Assembly: GCF_003265705.1 (NCBI RefSeq)
Contig: NW_020312775.1
Span: 3,986,822 to 4,050,821 of the forward strand
Direction of reading: 5' to 3'
Source of the DNA: Callorhinus ursinus
Taxonomy: Eukaryota; Chordata; Mammalia; Carnivora; Otariidae
DNA length: 64,000 nucleotides
Part shown: positions 1-12,180 of the stretch, piece after piece
Position numbering within the stretch: position 1 is the stretch's first letter
Layout: each line of letters begins with the position of its first letter
Notes under the pieces: generated by a model
The model's input: only the letters and a program-made list of their open reading frames with translations
The model's database searches: none
Told to the model about the DNA's origin: nothing
Position numbers and translations under genes: made by a program

Positions 1-174
1 TTGGTTAAGCATCTGCCTTCAGCTCAGGTCATGATCCCAGAGTCCTGGGATCAAGTCCCGCATTGGGTTCCTTGCTCATCAGGGAGCATGCTTCTCCCTC
101 TGCCTGCTACTCCCCCTGCTTGTGCTCTCTCTCCCTCTCTCTGACAAATAAGTAAAAATAAAATCTTTAAAAAA
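1..174 (+). mobile_element. Can-SINE, cut by window edge
   Basis: A tRNA-Lys-derived carnivore SINE whose first bases lie outside the window. It begins inside the A box (ttggttaag), has the ggtcatgatcc and gggatcaagtccc blocks, a CT-rich tract, and ends in an A-rich tail with aaaatcttt. The body fits this SINE family clearly. The 5' target-site duplication cannot be seen. Confidence 0.93.
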
Positions 175-1075
175 ATGAGCAAAGGGAAAAAAGAAACAAC
201 ACTTAATTGGATACATTTAAAAAGAGGAGATCTAAGAGGAGAGTGAGGAAGGGTATACAGAAAGGTAAAAGGAAATCTCCCTGGTTTTTCTTAACTTTGT
301 TAAGAGAGTAAAAGAAATAAAAAATTATATGAAAGGTATATGTGGCAAATGATGCTATGATGTTAAATAAGATTTTAGTTCATTTATCATGCATTTACTG
401 AGTAAAGATTATATGCCAGATCCTGTCGTAGGGATAGAGAGGACAGAAAGAATCCATTGGGGTCATAGATGACTTTCACTAAAGCAGATTCAAGACTTGA
501 GGGCAGCATACAGATATCAGTGAGCCAAGGAGAGAATGGTACTGGAAGAGTGGATATAAAACAGAAAAATTCTAGAACTTTGATGGACTAAACTAGCATG
601 GAAGCCTTCATACTACAAACACCTAACAAGACTGGATAAAAGATAATCAAAATTTTAAATACATGTTTAAATATCTGTGCTCCCAAGAAACAAAAGGAAA
701 TCCCTATGTACCAGAGGAAACTGAAAGGTAGATTGGTAAGTACACAAAACAATACTTTGCCAGCCATGTAACATGAGCTAAGATGGGCATAGGATGCATA
801 TGCAAGGAGTAGAATCAAAAAAAAAAAAAAAGCCCATACTAACTAGGGGATTTGTTTTTAAACACCCATAAAAGGACTCTAAACAAGCTGTTGGCCCTAC
901 TCAAGGTGGAAGCAACAGAAATGAGATGTGTATGATTCTCGTAGACATAGAAAATCAGAATAGATCAGTAAAGAAACTGAACATACCATTTAAATACCTA
1001 TTCTTCTACATAGAAATACAATAATAATCATTAACAAAAATAATGACATGGTTTTAAGTTTTTTATTCAAACATC
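175..1075. other. AT-rich unique DNA with one ancient repeat trace
   Basis: No gene is visible. Around 380-480 the phrase 'ctgagtaaagattatatgccagatcctg...gggatagagaggacagaa' resembles an ancient mammalian repeat also seen near 2510, 5430, 12350, 20270, 20510, 21270 and 48590. I could not name its family. An A-run lies at 818-831. Short ORFs here have stops in all frames and no recognisable motif. Confidence 0.5.
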
Positions 1076-1091
1076 AAAGATTACTATAATA

Positions 1092-1222
1092 CCCTGGTGA
1101 TGGGTATTAAGGAGGGCACGTACTGCATGGAGCACTGGGTGTTATACGCAAACAATGAATCATGGAACACTACATCAAAAATTAATTATGTAATGTATGG
1201 TGATTAACATAACATAATAAAA
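1092..1222 (+). mobile_element. Carnivore L1, 3' end only
   Basis: A severely 5'-truncated LINE-1 consisting only of the last ~130 bp of the 3' UTR (ggtgatgggtattaaggagg ... tgattaacataacataataaa) plus a short A tail. The copy at 60611-60886 on the opposite strand carries the same sequence. It is flanked by a perfect 16-bp target-site duplication, aaagattactataata, at 1076-1091 and 1223-1238, so the insertion is recent and intact. Confidence 0.92.
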
Positions 1223-1254
1223 AAAGATTACTATAATATAATGTAATTTTCATT

Positions 1255-1335
1255 TCAGGCCAATCTCACTTACAAACATAGGTGCAAATCTACAAAATAA
1301 AGTTGCAGCAAACAGAATTAAGCAACAAATAGTAA
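1255..1335 (+). mobile_element. Old L1 reverse-transcriptase fragment
   Basis: The stretch 'ggccaatctcacttacaaac' followed by 'gtgcaaatctacaaaataaa' resembles the L1 ORF2 region encoding the R-P-I-S-L-x-N-x-x-A-K-I-L-x-K-x-L-A-N-R-I motif (compare 35985-36050 in L1-A). It is much diverged and about 80 bp long. The bounds are approximate. Confidence 0.45.
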
Positions 1336-1991
1336 AAGTAAGTAAATTGATAAATAAAATACAATCCTGATCAATTAAATTTTAACACTAATGTGTCTAG
1401 CATTTTACTATTTTTATTAACACTCCTGCCTCTCCTTACAACATATCTTTTTTTCTCATCATATCTACCTATAAAGATTGTTCTTTCAAATAGCATATAT
1501 AGTGATAGTGATTTTTTTTTTCTGTCAGGGTTCAAGTTAAGTTATGAGTTAGAAACTACCTAGAAATGTCCCACTCAACTGACTAGCTTAATGGGAAAGA
1601 CCTTTCTAGAAGTCCTTGTTCCTTCAATAAATTAACCAATAGGCTGTCAATATTTATTTTTAGAGGGGAGAAGAAACTGCATTTTAAAAATCATTAACAT
1701 GTTTTTCTCCCTAACAAAAACAAACAAACAAACAAACAAAAACTTTCTTCATCTAGATACCCACTAACATTTTACATTTGCAAGTGCCCAGATTAAAAAA
1801 AACTCTCGGAAAAATGTTAAGGAATATATGAATGCATATGAATATAAATTCTTATTGTGTAAAAACACATGTAGTTACACTACAGAAAAGCTACAATGTT
1901 CTCCCAATTTTATACTCAAGTGTAAACTACAGCAACTGTGCATGTTGGAGATAGACTCCTGCTTAATGCTACAATTTAAACCTCACATTCT
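1336..1991. other. AT-rich DNA, (CAAA)n tract
   Basis: No gene or known repeat is seen apart from a CAAA microsatellite at about 1715-1742. The open frame at 1828-2019 runs into the next SINE and has no recognisable motif, so I treat it as chance. Confidence 0.5.
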
Positions 1992-2181
1992 GGGGCGCCT
2001 GGGTGGCTCAGTTGGTTAAGCGACTGCCTTCTGCTCGGGTCATGATCCTGGAGTCCTGGGATCGAGTCCCGCATCGGGCTCCCCGCTCAGTGGGGAGTCT
2101 GCTTCTCCCCCTGACCCTTCCCCCTCTCGTGCTGTATTTCATTCTCTCTCTCAAATAAATAAAAAATCTTTAAAAAAAAAA
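1992..2181 (+). mobile_element. Can-SINE, full length
   Basis: Complete element starting ggggcgcctgggtggctcag, with A and B boxes, CT tract, AATAAA motifs and an A tail after aaaaatcttt. Near-identical flanks aaacctcacattct (1978-1991) and aaacctcatgttc (2180-2192) are the target-site duplication. They differ at two positions. Confidence 0.95.
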
Positions 2182-2692
2182 ACCTCATGTTCCATCAACT
2201 GTATTGGGTAGCCAGTTTGAAGAATAAATATTGTTTTTTCCCTTTGTGAAAGAAGTTAATTATGCTTTCATGACCACTTCTAAAATATTTGGAATGATGC
2301 CTCACATTTTCAAAACTTATGTCCACATGTTACAAACCTAAAGGCTCTGGATTTGGTTGACACATTGTAGGTCTTCATATTATATAGGAATATCCTAGTT
2401 AACTTGACAGAAAGTGATCATCATGCAGTCTTCATTTGTCTTTCTAAAATAAAAATTGTAAAACTGTTATTTAAGAGAAGATGGATAGCTTATTAAGATT
2501 GTATTGGTTAGTCAACATGTACTGAGCAAGCACCTACCAGACATGATGCTAAGTTTGGGGGATATAGCACATAAATCAGACCTCACCCTTACTTTCTAAA
2601 CTTCATAGATTGGAAACATTTCTTTAAGACTATTGGGAAAGGAACCCAATAGTGTGTCAATAAGGAGTGGATGATTAAGACATCCAAGACAA
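2182..2692. other. AT-rich DNA with ancient repeat trace
   Basis: No gene. Around 2510-2600 'actgagcaagcacctaccagacatgatgctaag' resembles the same ancient mammalian repeat noted at 380-480. The rest is AT-rich and unrecognised. Confidence 0.45.
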
Positions 2693-2890
2693 GGGCACCT
2701 GGATGGCTCAGTAGTTTAAGCTGCTGCCTTCAGCTCAGGTCATGATCCCAGGGTTATGAGATCGAGCCCTGCATTGGACTCCCTGCTCAGTAGGGAGCCT
2801 GCTTCTCCCTCTCCCTCTGCCTGCTGCTCCCCCCTGCTTGTGCTCTCTCTCTCTCTCTGTCAAATAAATAAATCAAATATATTTTAAAAA
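2693..2890 (+). mobile_element. Can-SINE, older copy
   Basis: Head gggcacctggatggctcagt, then ggtcatgatcccagggt, a CT tract and a caaataaataaatc tail ending in attttaaaaa. Several substitutions in the A and B boxes mark it as older than the 1992 copy. I did not find a clear target-site duplication. Confidence 0.92.
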
Positions 2891-3371
2891 ACCATACAAC
2901 ACATAAACTTGAAGCCTCAAGACTAAATAAAGTATAGCACAGATGTTAAATGGGTGAACACATAAAATTGTGTTATTATTTTTAATGGATAAATTTGAAA
3001 GCTTGAGGGTTGGGTTTTGGGAATAATTTAGATAAAATTCATTAGAATGTATTAAACTATTAGAGATTAAACTAGATTTAGAATGTAGAGTACCAGAGGT
3101 CATGTCTATTTCATTTGTTTTATTTGAGGGATACATTACAAACACAAAAGCATATAGAATGAAGAATTCATTGCATTTAAAAAACATTGAAGCCCTATTC
3201 TAGATAAGTGTACTTTACCCTCATTTGTAATAATAAAGAGAACTAAACTGCTCAAATTTTGTTGATAATTATAAAATTTTGCTAGCTCTTAAAAATTGTC
3301 TTCTAGTCCATTCTATTCATAGACTATACCACTTAAACTATAAAGGAAGACCACAGAATGAAAGAAATCTG

Positions 3372-3577
3372 TTTTTTTAGAGATGTATTTATTTATTTAT
3401 TTGAGAGAGAGAGAGAGTTGGGGGGAGGGTCAGAGGGAGAGGGAGAGAGAGAATCCCAAGCAGACTCCCTGCTGAGTACAGAGCCAGATGTGGGGCTCCA
3501 TCTCACAACCCTGAGATCATGACCTGAGCCAAAATCAAGAGTCAGCTGCTTAACCGACTAAGCCACCCAGGTGCCCC
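3372..3577 (-). mobile_element. Can-SINE, full length, minus strand
   Basis: Read on the minus strand it starts ggggcacctgggtggctta and ends in a CT tract, aaataaataaata and an A-rich tail. It belongs to the variant with 'ctcacaaccctgagatcatg' on the plus strand, which it shares with the copy at 40693-40904. The target-site duplication aagaaatctg is perfect (3362-3371 and 3578-3587). Confidence 0.95.
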
Positions 3578-3587
3578 AAGAAATCTG

Positions 3588-4843
3588 TTTTAATACCTTT
3601 GCATCATCATTTGCTAACTCTAGGCATGTGTTTATCTGTAGAATTTTTTCCCACTGTATTTATGTGGATGCTATGCTACCAATCTGTTCAGAATATTAAT
3701 CTCACAAGCCATAAGTACTGTAACAAAGGAGAGAGTTCATCTTAGTGTAAATTATGAATTTTTCCTCTGGTTGGAAATAATCTCAAATAATGCTCACATA
3801 TGAAAATAGAATATAGAAATTGCCTACAGTCTTATGAAAAAATTTGTATTAAAAACACAGAAATAAATTAGACTATTCCTAAGACTTTGTTTAATGGAAA
3901 GGATATTGAGGTGTATCTGGGGTAGTGAGAGCTCTGTTAAAAAGAACTTGTTGCTGTAATAATAGCTATTTGCTGTAATATTTTAGGGGAGAGTCTGAGA
4001 TTGCAGTGTTCCACACTTCAGAACATATGTAAAGTAATTCTTTTCCTGCTATCTTGCCATCAGGTGCTTTTACTTTGGTTTCTTGAATCAGATGTTATAC
4101 TCTGTGACTAGGTAGGTGACAGTGGTAGACTAAAATAGGTGTAGGTGTATCCCTTATAAGGGCTAAAATCATCCAACTTTTGCCAGTTACTGTTCAACTA
4201 AAAGTAGTATATACATCATCATGCAGGACTCCTGGGGCTTGGTTAAGTGGATTTCCAAATAACTTGTGTCTAACCCTGTAAGGACCAGTGCTTTTGTTTA
4301 AACTTCTTTTCCTGAGATGGATACTTTCCAAAAAGTATTGCATTCTATAAGATTATAAGTAACATAATTTAATCTCCTACTAATTACTTGGAGTTATCAT
4401 TATCAAATATATGACTACAGATATATATATTCAATTGCTAAATAACATCATAAAAGTACTGAAGCCAGGAACTCACTCTCTTGAAAAATTACTTTTATTG
4501 AACTGAGTTTTGGTTATTTTTCTTTCTCATAAAGCGGAAGAAAAGATTGTACAACAGGCTAATCTCCTGTGGGTGTAGCATGACCAATCCAATTGATTGT
4601 TGAATCAAAATCCAAAGAAGCCTTCTCCTAAGTCATTGTTTTACTTTCCAAAAAGCTTTACTGTTGCTATAATCCTCTTTTTGACTTGTCAGCAGCATTC
4701 TGAACATTATCTGATATTTTTTAGATATCACAATGTACCATAGTTTGCTCTTTCATTAGAACTATAACTCTTCAAATTGAAGAAAGAAGTCTTATGGCTG
4801 ATATGCTTACACAGTGATATACCTAAGGACTATTGAGATATAG
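3588..4843. other. AT-rich DNA, no recognised content
   Basis: I see no gene or assigned repeat. The sequence is AT-rich with stops in every frame. A short (TA)n tract lies near 4418-4430. Confidence 0.45.
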
Positions 4844-4861
4844 GTGGCTGTTCACCCCTCC

Positions 4862-4897
4862 ACCACACACACACACACACACACATACACACACACT
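4862..4897 (+). repeat. (CA)n microsatellite
   Basis: An interrupted CA dinucleotide run with one 'tacac' break. The surrounding open frame at 4844-5083 owes its Thr-His run to this repeat and is not a gene. Confidence 0.9.
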
Positions 4898-5089
4898 TCT
4901 ATCCCTTTCAGAGAGCTTGCTGCCTTAGTGTTTACAAGCCTTCTGAGAACTACTGACAACGAAATGACTATTAAACTCAGGAGACTACAGAGCATGCAAC
5001 AATATGATACCAATTATCTTTTTGTGACCAGCCTTCTTTGGTGTGAAAGTCTCCAGCATTTGTTTTCCTTTCTCTGTTCATGATTTCTC

Positions 5090-6700
5090 CATTTTTCCTA
5101 TGACTTCTATTCTTTTTTCAGATTTTTACCTGAAAGACTTTTTTCAGCTGATGAAATTTATTCTCTATTGATGAACCAACTAATCACAGTATGAGGGGTG
5201 ACCTGCTCTTGGCTCTTTACTGCATTCATTCCTGTTTATTGCACAACAGCTATTTATTTTCTGTAAGAGACAAATTTTCTTTCAGCACTCTTTTAGATAT
5301 TTACAATTTCTGGATGTCTGTAAAGCATTCCTCTACTTTCAAACGTATTCCCTTTTGATATTGTTTATTAATTTAAAATATGTATTGTAATGGTGACATA
5401 ATTAAATTAAATTAAAAATAAAAATAAAATACCTATTGTCTGCCATGTGTCATGCATTATGCTAAGTATTGGAGATAAAATTGAGAACAAGTTAGCTATG
5501 ATGACTTTCATATAGGTTCCAATCATGTGCAAAAGATAGAAAAATAGATATTGGCACTAAATTATAACACTGCATGTAGCTTTCTTCCTCTTTTATGCTA
5601 ACAATAAAATGTGGTGCCTAAGAAGTGACAAGGAGTTGCCACACCTTTGATACAGCAGCTCAGAATTCATTCTTACATTAATTTACAGGAGATTTTTGCT
5701 TCAGTTTGTTTTGGTTTTAACGGAAGTGCTAGACATGGACAAAGTTTTGTGACATTTCTCTTCTGTCTGTAACACTTTAGAAGGCACAATTTACATGGGA
5801 TTCCCTACAGTTAACAAACTGCTTTTTGGCTTTTATTTCACTTAATAGCCATAAACCTAAGAATAACCATATGGCATTTCCATTTTGATATTGTTTCCTT
5901 CAGAACCAGGTTTTGCTTCAGATTAAATGATTTGAATTTGGTTAATCCTACATTTCAAGAAAAATAATTGCATTTATAAGTACTCTTACTTAAAAACAAA
6001 AAGAAAAAAAAAACAGCCTTGAATTTAAGTTTGATTTGCCTTTATGTATTAGAAAAAAGTGAACATGCCCATACATAAACTCTTGCTTCTAACCTTTCTT
6101 TCTACTCCCATGTATTGCAGACACTTGTCATAGATATATTTATTTTCAGACATAATTTTTAATGATTGCATTTTATAGCCAAAAAGCAACTAGTAGGTTT
6201 TGAGATAATATCTGGAGCACCTTATAATTATATTCTTGAATGTATGAGTAGCTTGCTGAATTTAAAAGATGAAAAGAGTTTATAGTTCATCTCTGTGAAA
6301 AAAGGGTATATCAATAAAATTGATGTATCTTATGGGTGGTTTTAATATCACATATTCCTTAATTCTAGAGTCTTTCTGTCAAATCAAAAGGTAATGGAAA
6401 TACTAACATCTTAGTAGATTGATTATTAATTATAAGCCTTTTGTGTAGTAATTGAATCAAATAAGTATTTATTGAACATCCGTTGTATATCTGTGGCAAA
6501 ATATTGCTAGGAGCTGTAAATGATTAAGGATAAGATGTCTGGTAGATGATGCATTCAGAAAGGTAGTGACCTGAGAGAGAAAACTAAAATTCATGAAGCA
6601 TTGATGTATTATCTAAATTCTGCTCTAAATCTGCAGCTTAGATTTAAAGATAACCACACTCAATCTGACATAACTAATTGTGATTCTCGTAATTTTTAGG
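5090..6700. other. AT-rich DNA with two ancient repeat traces
   Basis: No gene. Two pieces resemble the unnamed ancient repeat of 380-480: about 5425-5545 (ctgccatgtgtcatgcattatgctaag) and 6455-6540 (tatttattgaacatccgttgtatatc). The rest is not recognised. Confidence 0.45.
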
Positions 6701-6714
6701 AGTAGTATAGTTGA

Positions 6715-6895
6715 TAGAAAAGTATTAAACCTGGATCTAGAGACTGGAATTTCAGCTGCAACTTTCTATACTTTAATCTTGGGCAAGTCACTCCAGCTCT
6801 TTGAGCTTTAATTTCTTTGTCTTTAGAAGAGAGAAGAATATAATTTGTCTTGTAAACCCCATGGGATGGCTGTGAGAATCATATGAAAGAATGCC
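6715..6895 (+). mobile_element. MIR SINE, ancient
   Basis: Matches the MIR core: a sequence like 'agactggaatttcag...' followed by 'cttgggcaagtcact', 'tttgagctttaatttctttg' and 'gatggctgtgagaatcatat'. It is well diverged, as expected for a pan-mammalian tRNA-derived SINE. Ends are approximate. Confidence 0.75.
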
Positions 6896-7150
6896 TTTTG
6901 TTATCTAAGGTTATGTCTATAAATGTAACATCTTGTTCACGTATTTATTTATTAACAAGTATATTGTGGTTGCTTTGGACTATTTACTTGAGATGAAAGA
7001 AATGTGGAATTCTCTTGTACTATTGCATAGCCTTTCCATCCCTTTTGCAGATTTGATCAAGCTTGTCATATTCTATAATCCATAATGGGCTCTACACTGC
7101 TATGTACTTTGTACTTTAAGGAAAGTACCTACAAGAATGGCTTCACATTT

Positions 7151-7332
7151 GGGTGCCTGGGTGGCTCAGTTGGTTAAGCGACTGCCTTCGGCTCAGGTCA
7201 TGATCCTGGAGCCCCGCATCAGACTCCCTGTTCAGCGGGGAGTCTGCTTCTCCTTCGGACCCTCCCCCCTCTCATGCTCTCTCTCTCTATCTCATTCTCT
7301 CTCTCAAATAAATAAATAAGATCTTAAAAAAA
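7151..7332 (+). mobile_element. Can-SINE, young, perfect 18-bp TSD
   Basis: Head gggtgcctgggtggctcagt, intact A box, shortened B-box region (ctggagccccgcatcagact lacks the usual gggatcgagtcc block), CT tract and an aaataaataaataagatctt tail. The target-site duplication aagaatggcttcacattt is perfect at 7133-7150 and 7333-7350. It carries an ATG, so two short open frames start with the same five codons (M-A-S-H-L), one on each side. Confidence 0.96.
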
Positions 7333-7350
7333 AAGAATGGCTTCACATTT

Positions 7351-10300
7351 GACTTATAGTTTCAAGTTTTCATTTTCTTCTAATGAACAGAAGGATGGGT
7401 GTTTCAGTGTGCCAAACACCTGCATGTCTTCTAAGCATAAAGTGAATGTGTCATATTCCTCCAAAAGTAGCAAAATACTATATTTTAAGAGATTAAGCCT
7501 AGTGGTGTTCTCTGCCCACAAGGATATGTATCGCTATTTAATTGCTAACAAATTTTCAACCTCTGTTTCTCTTCGGTCTTTATCCTGGAAAACTATGTGC
7601 ATAATTTATTTTTATGTTTAGTGGAAGTTACAACGCTAAGCACTAAGTGTTTTGATGCAAGAGTATAATTTACCCTTCTTCCAGCCAAAGAAATAAATAT
7701 CCTTTGACATCTGTGGTCTTCCTTTCATTATTCTTTTCCTTTTCTTGTTTCTCTTCTTCTTTTTTCATTGAAGTTATCTTTTCTGTAACCATCCCACTCT
7801 TCCCATACCCCAACCACCCCATGATTTTTTTGAGATTCAGATTTTTGTGTTTACTAAATTTTCTCCCTTTCCAATGCTTTCTACAATGTGTTTTTCTTTT
7901 GAAAATAAGACTTTAATTAAAATGAGATTATCTTCTGGGCATTGGAGTTTGCTTTGTTCTACTTGGTTTTGTTTTACTGCCTTTACAATATGGTGAGTCA
8001 AGAACATTTAAGTTGGGAAAATGAAACTGAATAATTTCCCCATCAATATTATCTACAATTTAATGTTTTCCAGTTCCAAATGATTCCAGTTTATCTTCTT
8101 TCTCCTTTTTTTTTCTTGCATGGGGGAAGAAGAGAAGAGGAAAAGAAAAAACAAGTAGAATCAAGAAGGTGTGGTGCCAAGGAATGCAACCCACTGCAAT
8201 GGAATGCTGACCATTTTGCCACCATTCTAGTAAAGGGTCAAGACTCCTGCAGAATCACTGATCTGGGGTTTGTCCATTTTGTTTCCAATATAATTTTCAT
8301 AGTTCTAAGAAGAATAAGGTGAAATATCCCCAAAGCTATATTGCCAGTAGGTACATTATTATATAATGGCAGGTTGTTCCCATAGGAGTGCCCTTCCTCA
8401 TGCAGTGCTGCAGTGCAGAGCTCAACCTATCCATGCAGTAACTTTACAGAGCTCTTCATTTAAAGGCTGCTGTGGATATGACTATAGCAAATGATGGTAT
8501 AGTTTCTAATTGAGAGTTTGCTTTCTGAATACATTTTTGCTATTTATTTCACTAACCAAGTGTGATCCTTCACAGTAGGAAAATTTTTTAATACCATTTT
8601 GAAAAATGATGCACAGTTCATTTGCACAGCTTGTATTCTCAAGAGCATCTTTTTGGAATACACATAAATACAAACATGTATGTAGACATTTGAAACAGTT
8701 AAGGGTTAAACTGTTGAGGGCACTCAGAGACACGAGAGAGGCAGAGATACTTAAAAATCATGAAAAGAGTAAGCATATTTAAATGAGTCAAAAATTGAAT
8801 AGCTTCTTTTTTTAAAGAAAAAAAAGAGAGGACATTTCATTAATATTTCTCCTAACTAAACAAAGGTTTTGGCATTTGAACCCTCAAAGCACAGACAATT
8901 GCATTTTCTTTTGCTAAAATGGATTCTGGTTCAATCTGATTCATTAGCTTTTTTCCTTTTCTCTTTCTTTAAAAAAAAAAAAACCACACATGTTCCTTTT
9001 AAAGATATACTTTCTTCCTCCCATGTGCCAGAGTAAATCTCTAGTTTGGAGGACTATTTAAGTACTGAATTTAAGTCTCGCCATCCCCATCAGTCCTATT
9101 CCTCTGACCTGTGCTAGATAACACAACAATGACCTGAACTGAAAGTTCTAAAACCCATAGAAACTTCTCCTGGCTGTGACTTACTCTCACTGACATTTTG
9201 ATGCTGATATACTGTAGATGAAATCCATAAATTCAATCCTAAATTTGTACTGAAAACTTAAATATGTCAGTAATGCCACATATATTTGTACAATAACAAT
9301 AATCACATTCACATTTTCAAGGAAAACATTTAAAAATACATTTCCTTCACAGTACTAAAAAAAAAAAAAAGAACATCAAAATCAGTATTCCAGCTTTGCT
9401 CTAAAAGAACTGAAGTGAGAGTAGCAGTCAGGGAGTGCTCTATGCTTTGCAAGTGCTGTCATCAATTATAAATCCTTAATCCAGCCCTTGATAGGCAGGT
9501 AAGGAAGAAATTGATTTTTGCAGATGTTTTGGTATAATGAAATACAGAATATAAGAAATGTGAGCATGTACACATATTTTCATAGATATAGGATTTTATT
9601 TATTTTTGTAACCAATTTAGTGCAAGGAAAATACTTACAGTGCATCCATCAAAAGTAGTAAAGGGGTGTTAAAAATGAATGTGTAGACCTCTGATATCAT
9701 CAGACACATTGAATACTGCTGCAGTTTATTACATGCCTGAGGACTTTAAAAGCAATCCAGCTATAGGCTCAATTTAGAAGAGCAAGGTGAGGTAAAGAGT
9801 TGCTCCTTTTACTTTCAAACAGTGTGTGTTTTAATGGTCACTTATACTGACTTAACCTGATTTGGTCAAACTCTGAAATGTCCGGTGCTATGACTCCAAC
9901 AAGAATGTCAGTTTGCAGCTAAGTGTAAATGAGCAAAACTTTATTCCAAATGTCCTTTAACCTTTACCCAATTTAGGAAGATACTATTGCTTTCCAGATT
10001 GATACTAGCTTTCATAAGAAACTTCATTGTCATTAATAAAAATTAAGCTTCTCAACAGACCATAGATTGCTATGCTTTTCCTTTTTGAAAGAGGTGTCTT
10101 CTGAGCTTTCATCTGTTAAAGATTATTTCCTCTTTGGAACTTGACCACTAGTCCTACAGTTGTGAGCGTTTAGGGAAGTGAATAATTTGCTTCAGGGGAA
10201 AAATTGTTTCTTATCCTGTTATGAAAAGATCTTGAGCTTTGTTCCCCATGACCCAGATTCCCATGACAACAGCAACAGTGACCTTGCCTTAAGGTCCAGG

Positions 10301-10399
10301 AGCAGATGAAGCGATCATACAGAATGAACTCAGATTTCTGGTGGATTTTTTCAGGTTCATTTTAATGTTTTAGCCTCAGATTTCTTTCTTCTAAAACAG
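7351..10399. other. Long AT-rich stretch without recognised elements
   Basis: About 3 kb with no gene, SINE or L1 that I can identify. It has A-runs (8970-8983, 9357-9371) and a pyrimidine-to-purine switch at 8100-8155. Open frames at 7337-7621, 7704-7916, 8080-8322 and 8506-8733 (minus) have no motif, and I saw no flanking splice pattern I would trust. It is the longest element-poor part of the window. Confidence 0.45.
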
Positions 10400-10413
10400 A
10401 TGATTACAATCCT

Positions 10414-10625
10414 TTTATTATTTTTTTTAACTTTTTAAAAAGATTTTATTTGTTTGAGAGAGTGAGAGAGACAGAGATTGAGAGAACGAGTGGGAGGAGA
10501 GGCAGTGGGAGAAGCAGAATCCCTGCAGAGCAGGGATCCCGACACAGGGCTTTATCCCAGGACCCTGGGATCATGACCTGAGCCGAAGGCAGATGCTTAA
10601 CCACCTGAGACACCCAGGCGCCCAA
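10414..10625 (-). mobile_element. Can-SINE, full length, minus strand
   Basis: On the minus strand it starts gggcgcctgggtgtctcagg and ends in a GA/CT tract and A-rich tail. The target-site duplication atgattacaatcct is perfect at 10400-10413 and 10626-10639. Confidence 0.95.
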
Positions 10626-10639
10626 ATGATTACAATCCT

Positions 10640-11524
10640 GGCAAAGGATATCTATAGATAGTATTCCTTATATCAGATCTACCCAAATAAAATGACAAAA
10701 TTTTCCCATTGGGACAGGAGTCAAGAGAGTGACAAAAAATCAGTTTGTAGGGACTTTGGCACCAAATACAGTCCAGGAAATTACTCCCAACCTCACTATT
10801 GTAATGGACTCTAAATTTTCAGCAACTGAAAACCACAATGCACCAGCCAATTGGTTATAAATTTAAAATACCAGAAAATGATTTCAGAGAAAGAAATTGC
10901 AGCCATGGAACAACATATTTCTAAGATCAATGGGACGTATCTGTCTTACTGGCATAGGATACACTTCTGGAAAATAAAGTAATGATCTTAGAAGGCAGAA
11001 CAGAGATTATTTTTAATATCTTCCTTCTACTCCATCTTAGAGGAATGGGATGAGAGTTAAACGTTTTAGGTCTCTTAGAGTTTTTAAGATGGAAGCTAAA
11101 AAATAACATTCATAATTAAAATCTTCCTGACTTTCAAATCTTTTGCATTTATGAAAAATGCATAGCATTTGTATCTGCTCAATGTATTATATTTATAGCA
11201 TTTGTATTTGAGAAATTCCCATTACAATAGTTTGTACTTCTTTCTATTATGCCTATACAATAAAGAAACATTAACACATGAAAACAAAATACTTCCTGGT
11301 TATCTAGCAAAAGTACAATAAAAATTGATAGACTCTGTAACAGGTCAATAAACCAAGGTTTTAACAATTACAAGAGCAAAGAGATTCCAATGTCAAGAAC
11401 ACTTTTAGGGAAATATCATGCTTTTCCTTTAAATTTTCAATCACACGAAGAGTGTTCTTGTTTGTCCCATCTTTTCTACAGAAGAACTTTTAAAAGAGGG
11501 TGACATTTGGAAAAACTAAAGGGC
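10640..11524. other. AT-rich DNA, nothing recognised
   Basis: No gene or assigned repeat seen. The minus-strand open frames at 10927-11109 and 11179-11367 lack motifs. Confidence 0.45.
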
Positions 11525-11552
11525 TGTTGTAGAGAGCAAAATGGAGTTTCTC

Positions 11553-11605
11553 ATGTCAAGCAGGAATCTGTGTCAAGCAAGGGCCTGTGTCAAGCAATGA
11601 TGCAA
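11553..11605 (+). repeat. Triplicated ~17-bp motif inside the LTR
   Basis: Three successive units built on 'gtcaagcaggaatctgt', 'gtcaagcaagggcctgt' and 'gtcaagcaatgatgc' lie near the 5' end of the putative LTR. Short direct repeats are common in the U3 enhancer region of LTRs. That role is inference here. Confidence 0.7.
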
Positions 11606-12117
11606 GAAGTTAAAGATACTGCAGCTATGAGATATCAACAGGACCAGCATCAGCTGACATCCCACAACTGATAACAAACAGAAACAGAGGAAGTTTGCAG
11701 GGGCCCCAAACTGATTAAATCCTTTGAAAAGGGGAGGGTTTTTGCAGCAAACAGACTGTTCAGACATGACCCCTCTATGTCTGACCACTTAAAAAAGGCA
11801 ACTCCACCAAAGGCTCTGCCCAGTTGATCTCCGAACAGAACTGAGATCCTTCACTGCTTGAACATCAGAAGCAGTTAATGCTGAGAGCTGACCTGGACTG
11901 GACCAAGACCTTATCTCAACTGCACACCCACAGACTGACTTTGTGTTTGGTTTGTCAACTTCTTACACCCTTCTGTTATCTTGTTTGTTGTGTGGTTTGT
12001 CTTATGTTCTGCTCTGTGTGCTATGTAAGAAGGCAAGTTTAATCACATGGTGAAATGTCCCTGAGTTTGGAATCTGGAACCTGCTTTATAATTGTGATTA
12101 ACTTTGCCTTATGACTG

Positions 12118-12123
12118 AATAAA
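12118..12123 (+). promoter_or_regulatory. AATAAA polyadenylation signal of the LTR
   Basis: A canonical AATAAA about 60 bp upstream of the proposed LTR end. It is followed by a GT-rich stretch (ttgtgtgtgtgcc) that would serve as the downstream element. Confidence 0.55.
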
Positions 12124-12180
12124 ACTGATATTATAGAAAGACACAAATTGTGTGTGTGCCTCCACAGCATGCTCATGACA

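Larger units (their letters stand above)
11525..12180 (+). mobile_element. Probable solo LTR of an endogenous retrovirus
   Basis: A 656-bp block beginning tgttgtagagagcaaaatgg and ending ctcatgaca, so it has TG...CA ends. It is more GC-balanced than its flanks. A polyadenylation signal AATAAA lies at 12118-12123, about 60 bp before the end, as expected for the R/U5 part of a retroviral LTR. No gag, pol or env reading frame adjoins it, so I read it as a solo LTR left by recombination. The family is not assigned. I could not find matching 4-6 bp target duplications, so the ends may be off by a few bases. Confidence 0.6.

Noticed and set aside
4844..5083. Plus frame with Thr-His run
   Set aside because: Starts in a CA microsatellite; no support as a gene.
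7704..7916. 70-codon Phe/Ser-rich frame
   Set aside because: T-rich DNA gives Phe/Leu/Ser; no motif or transcript signal.
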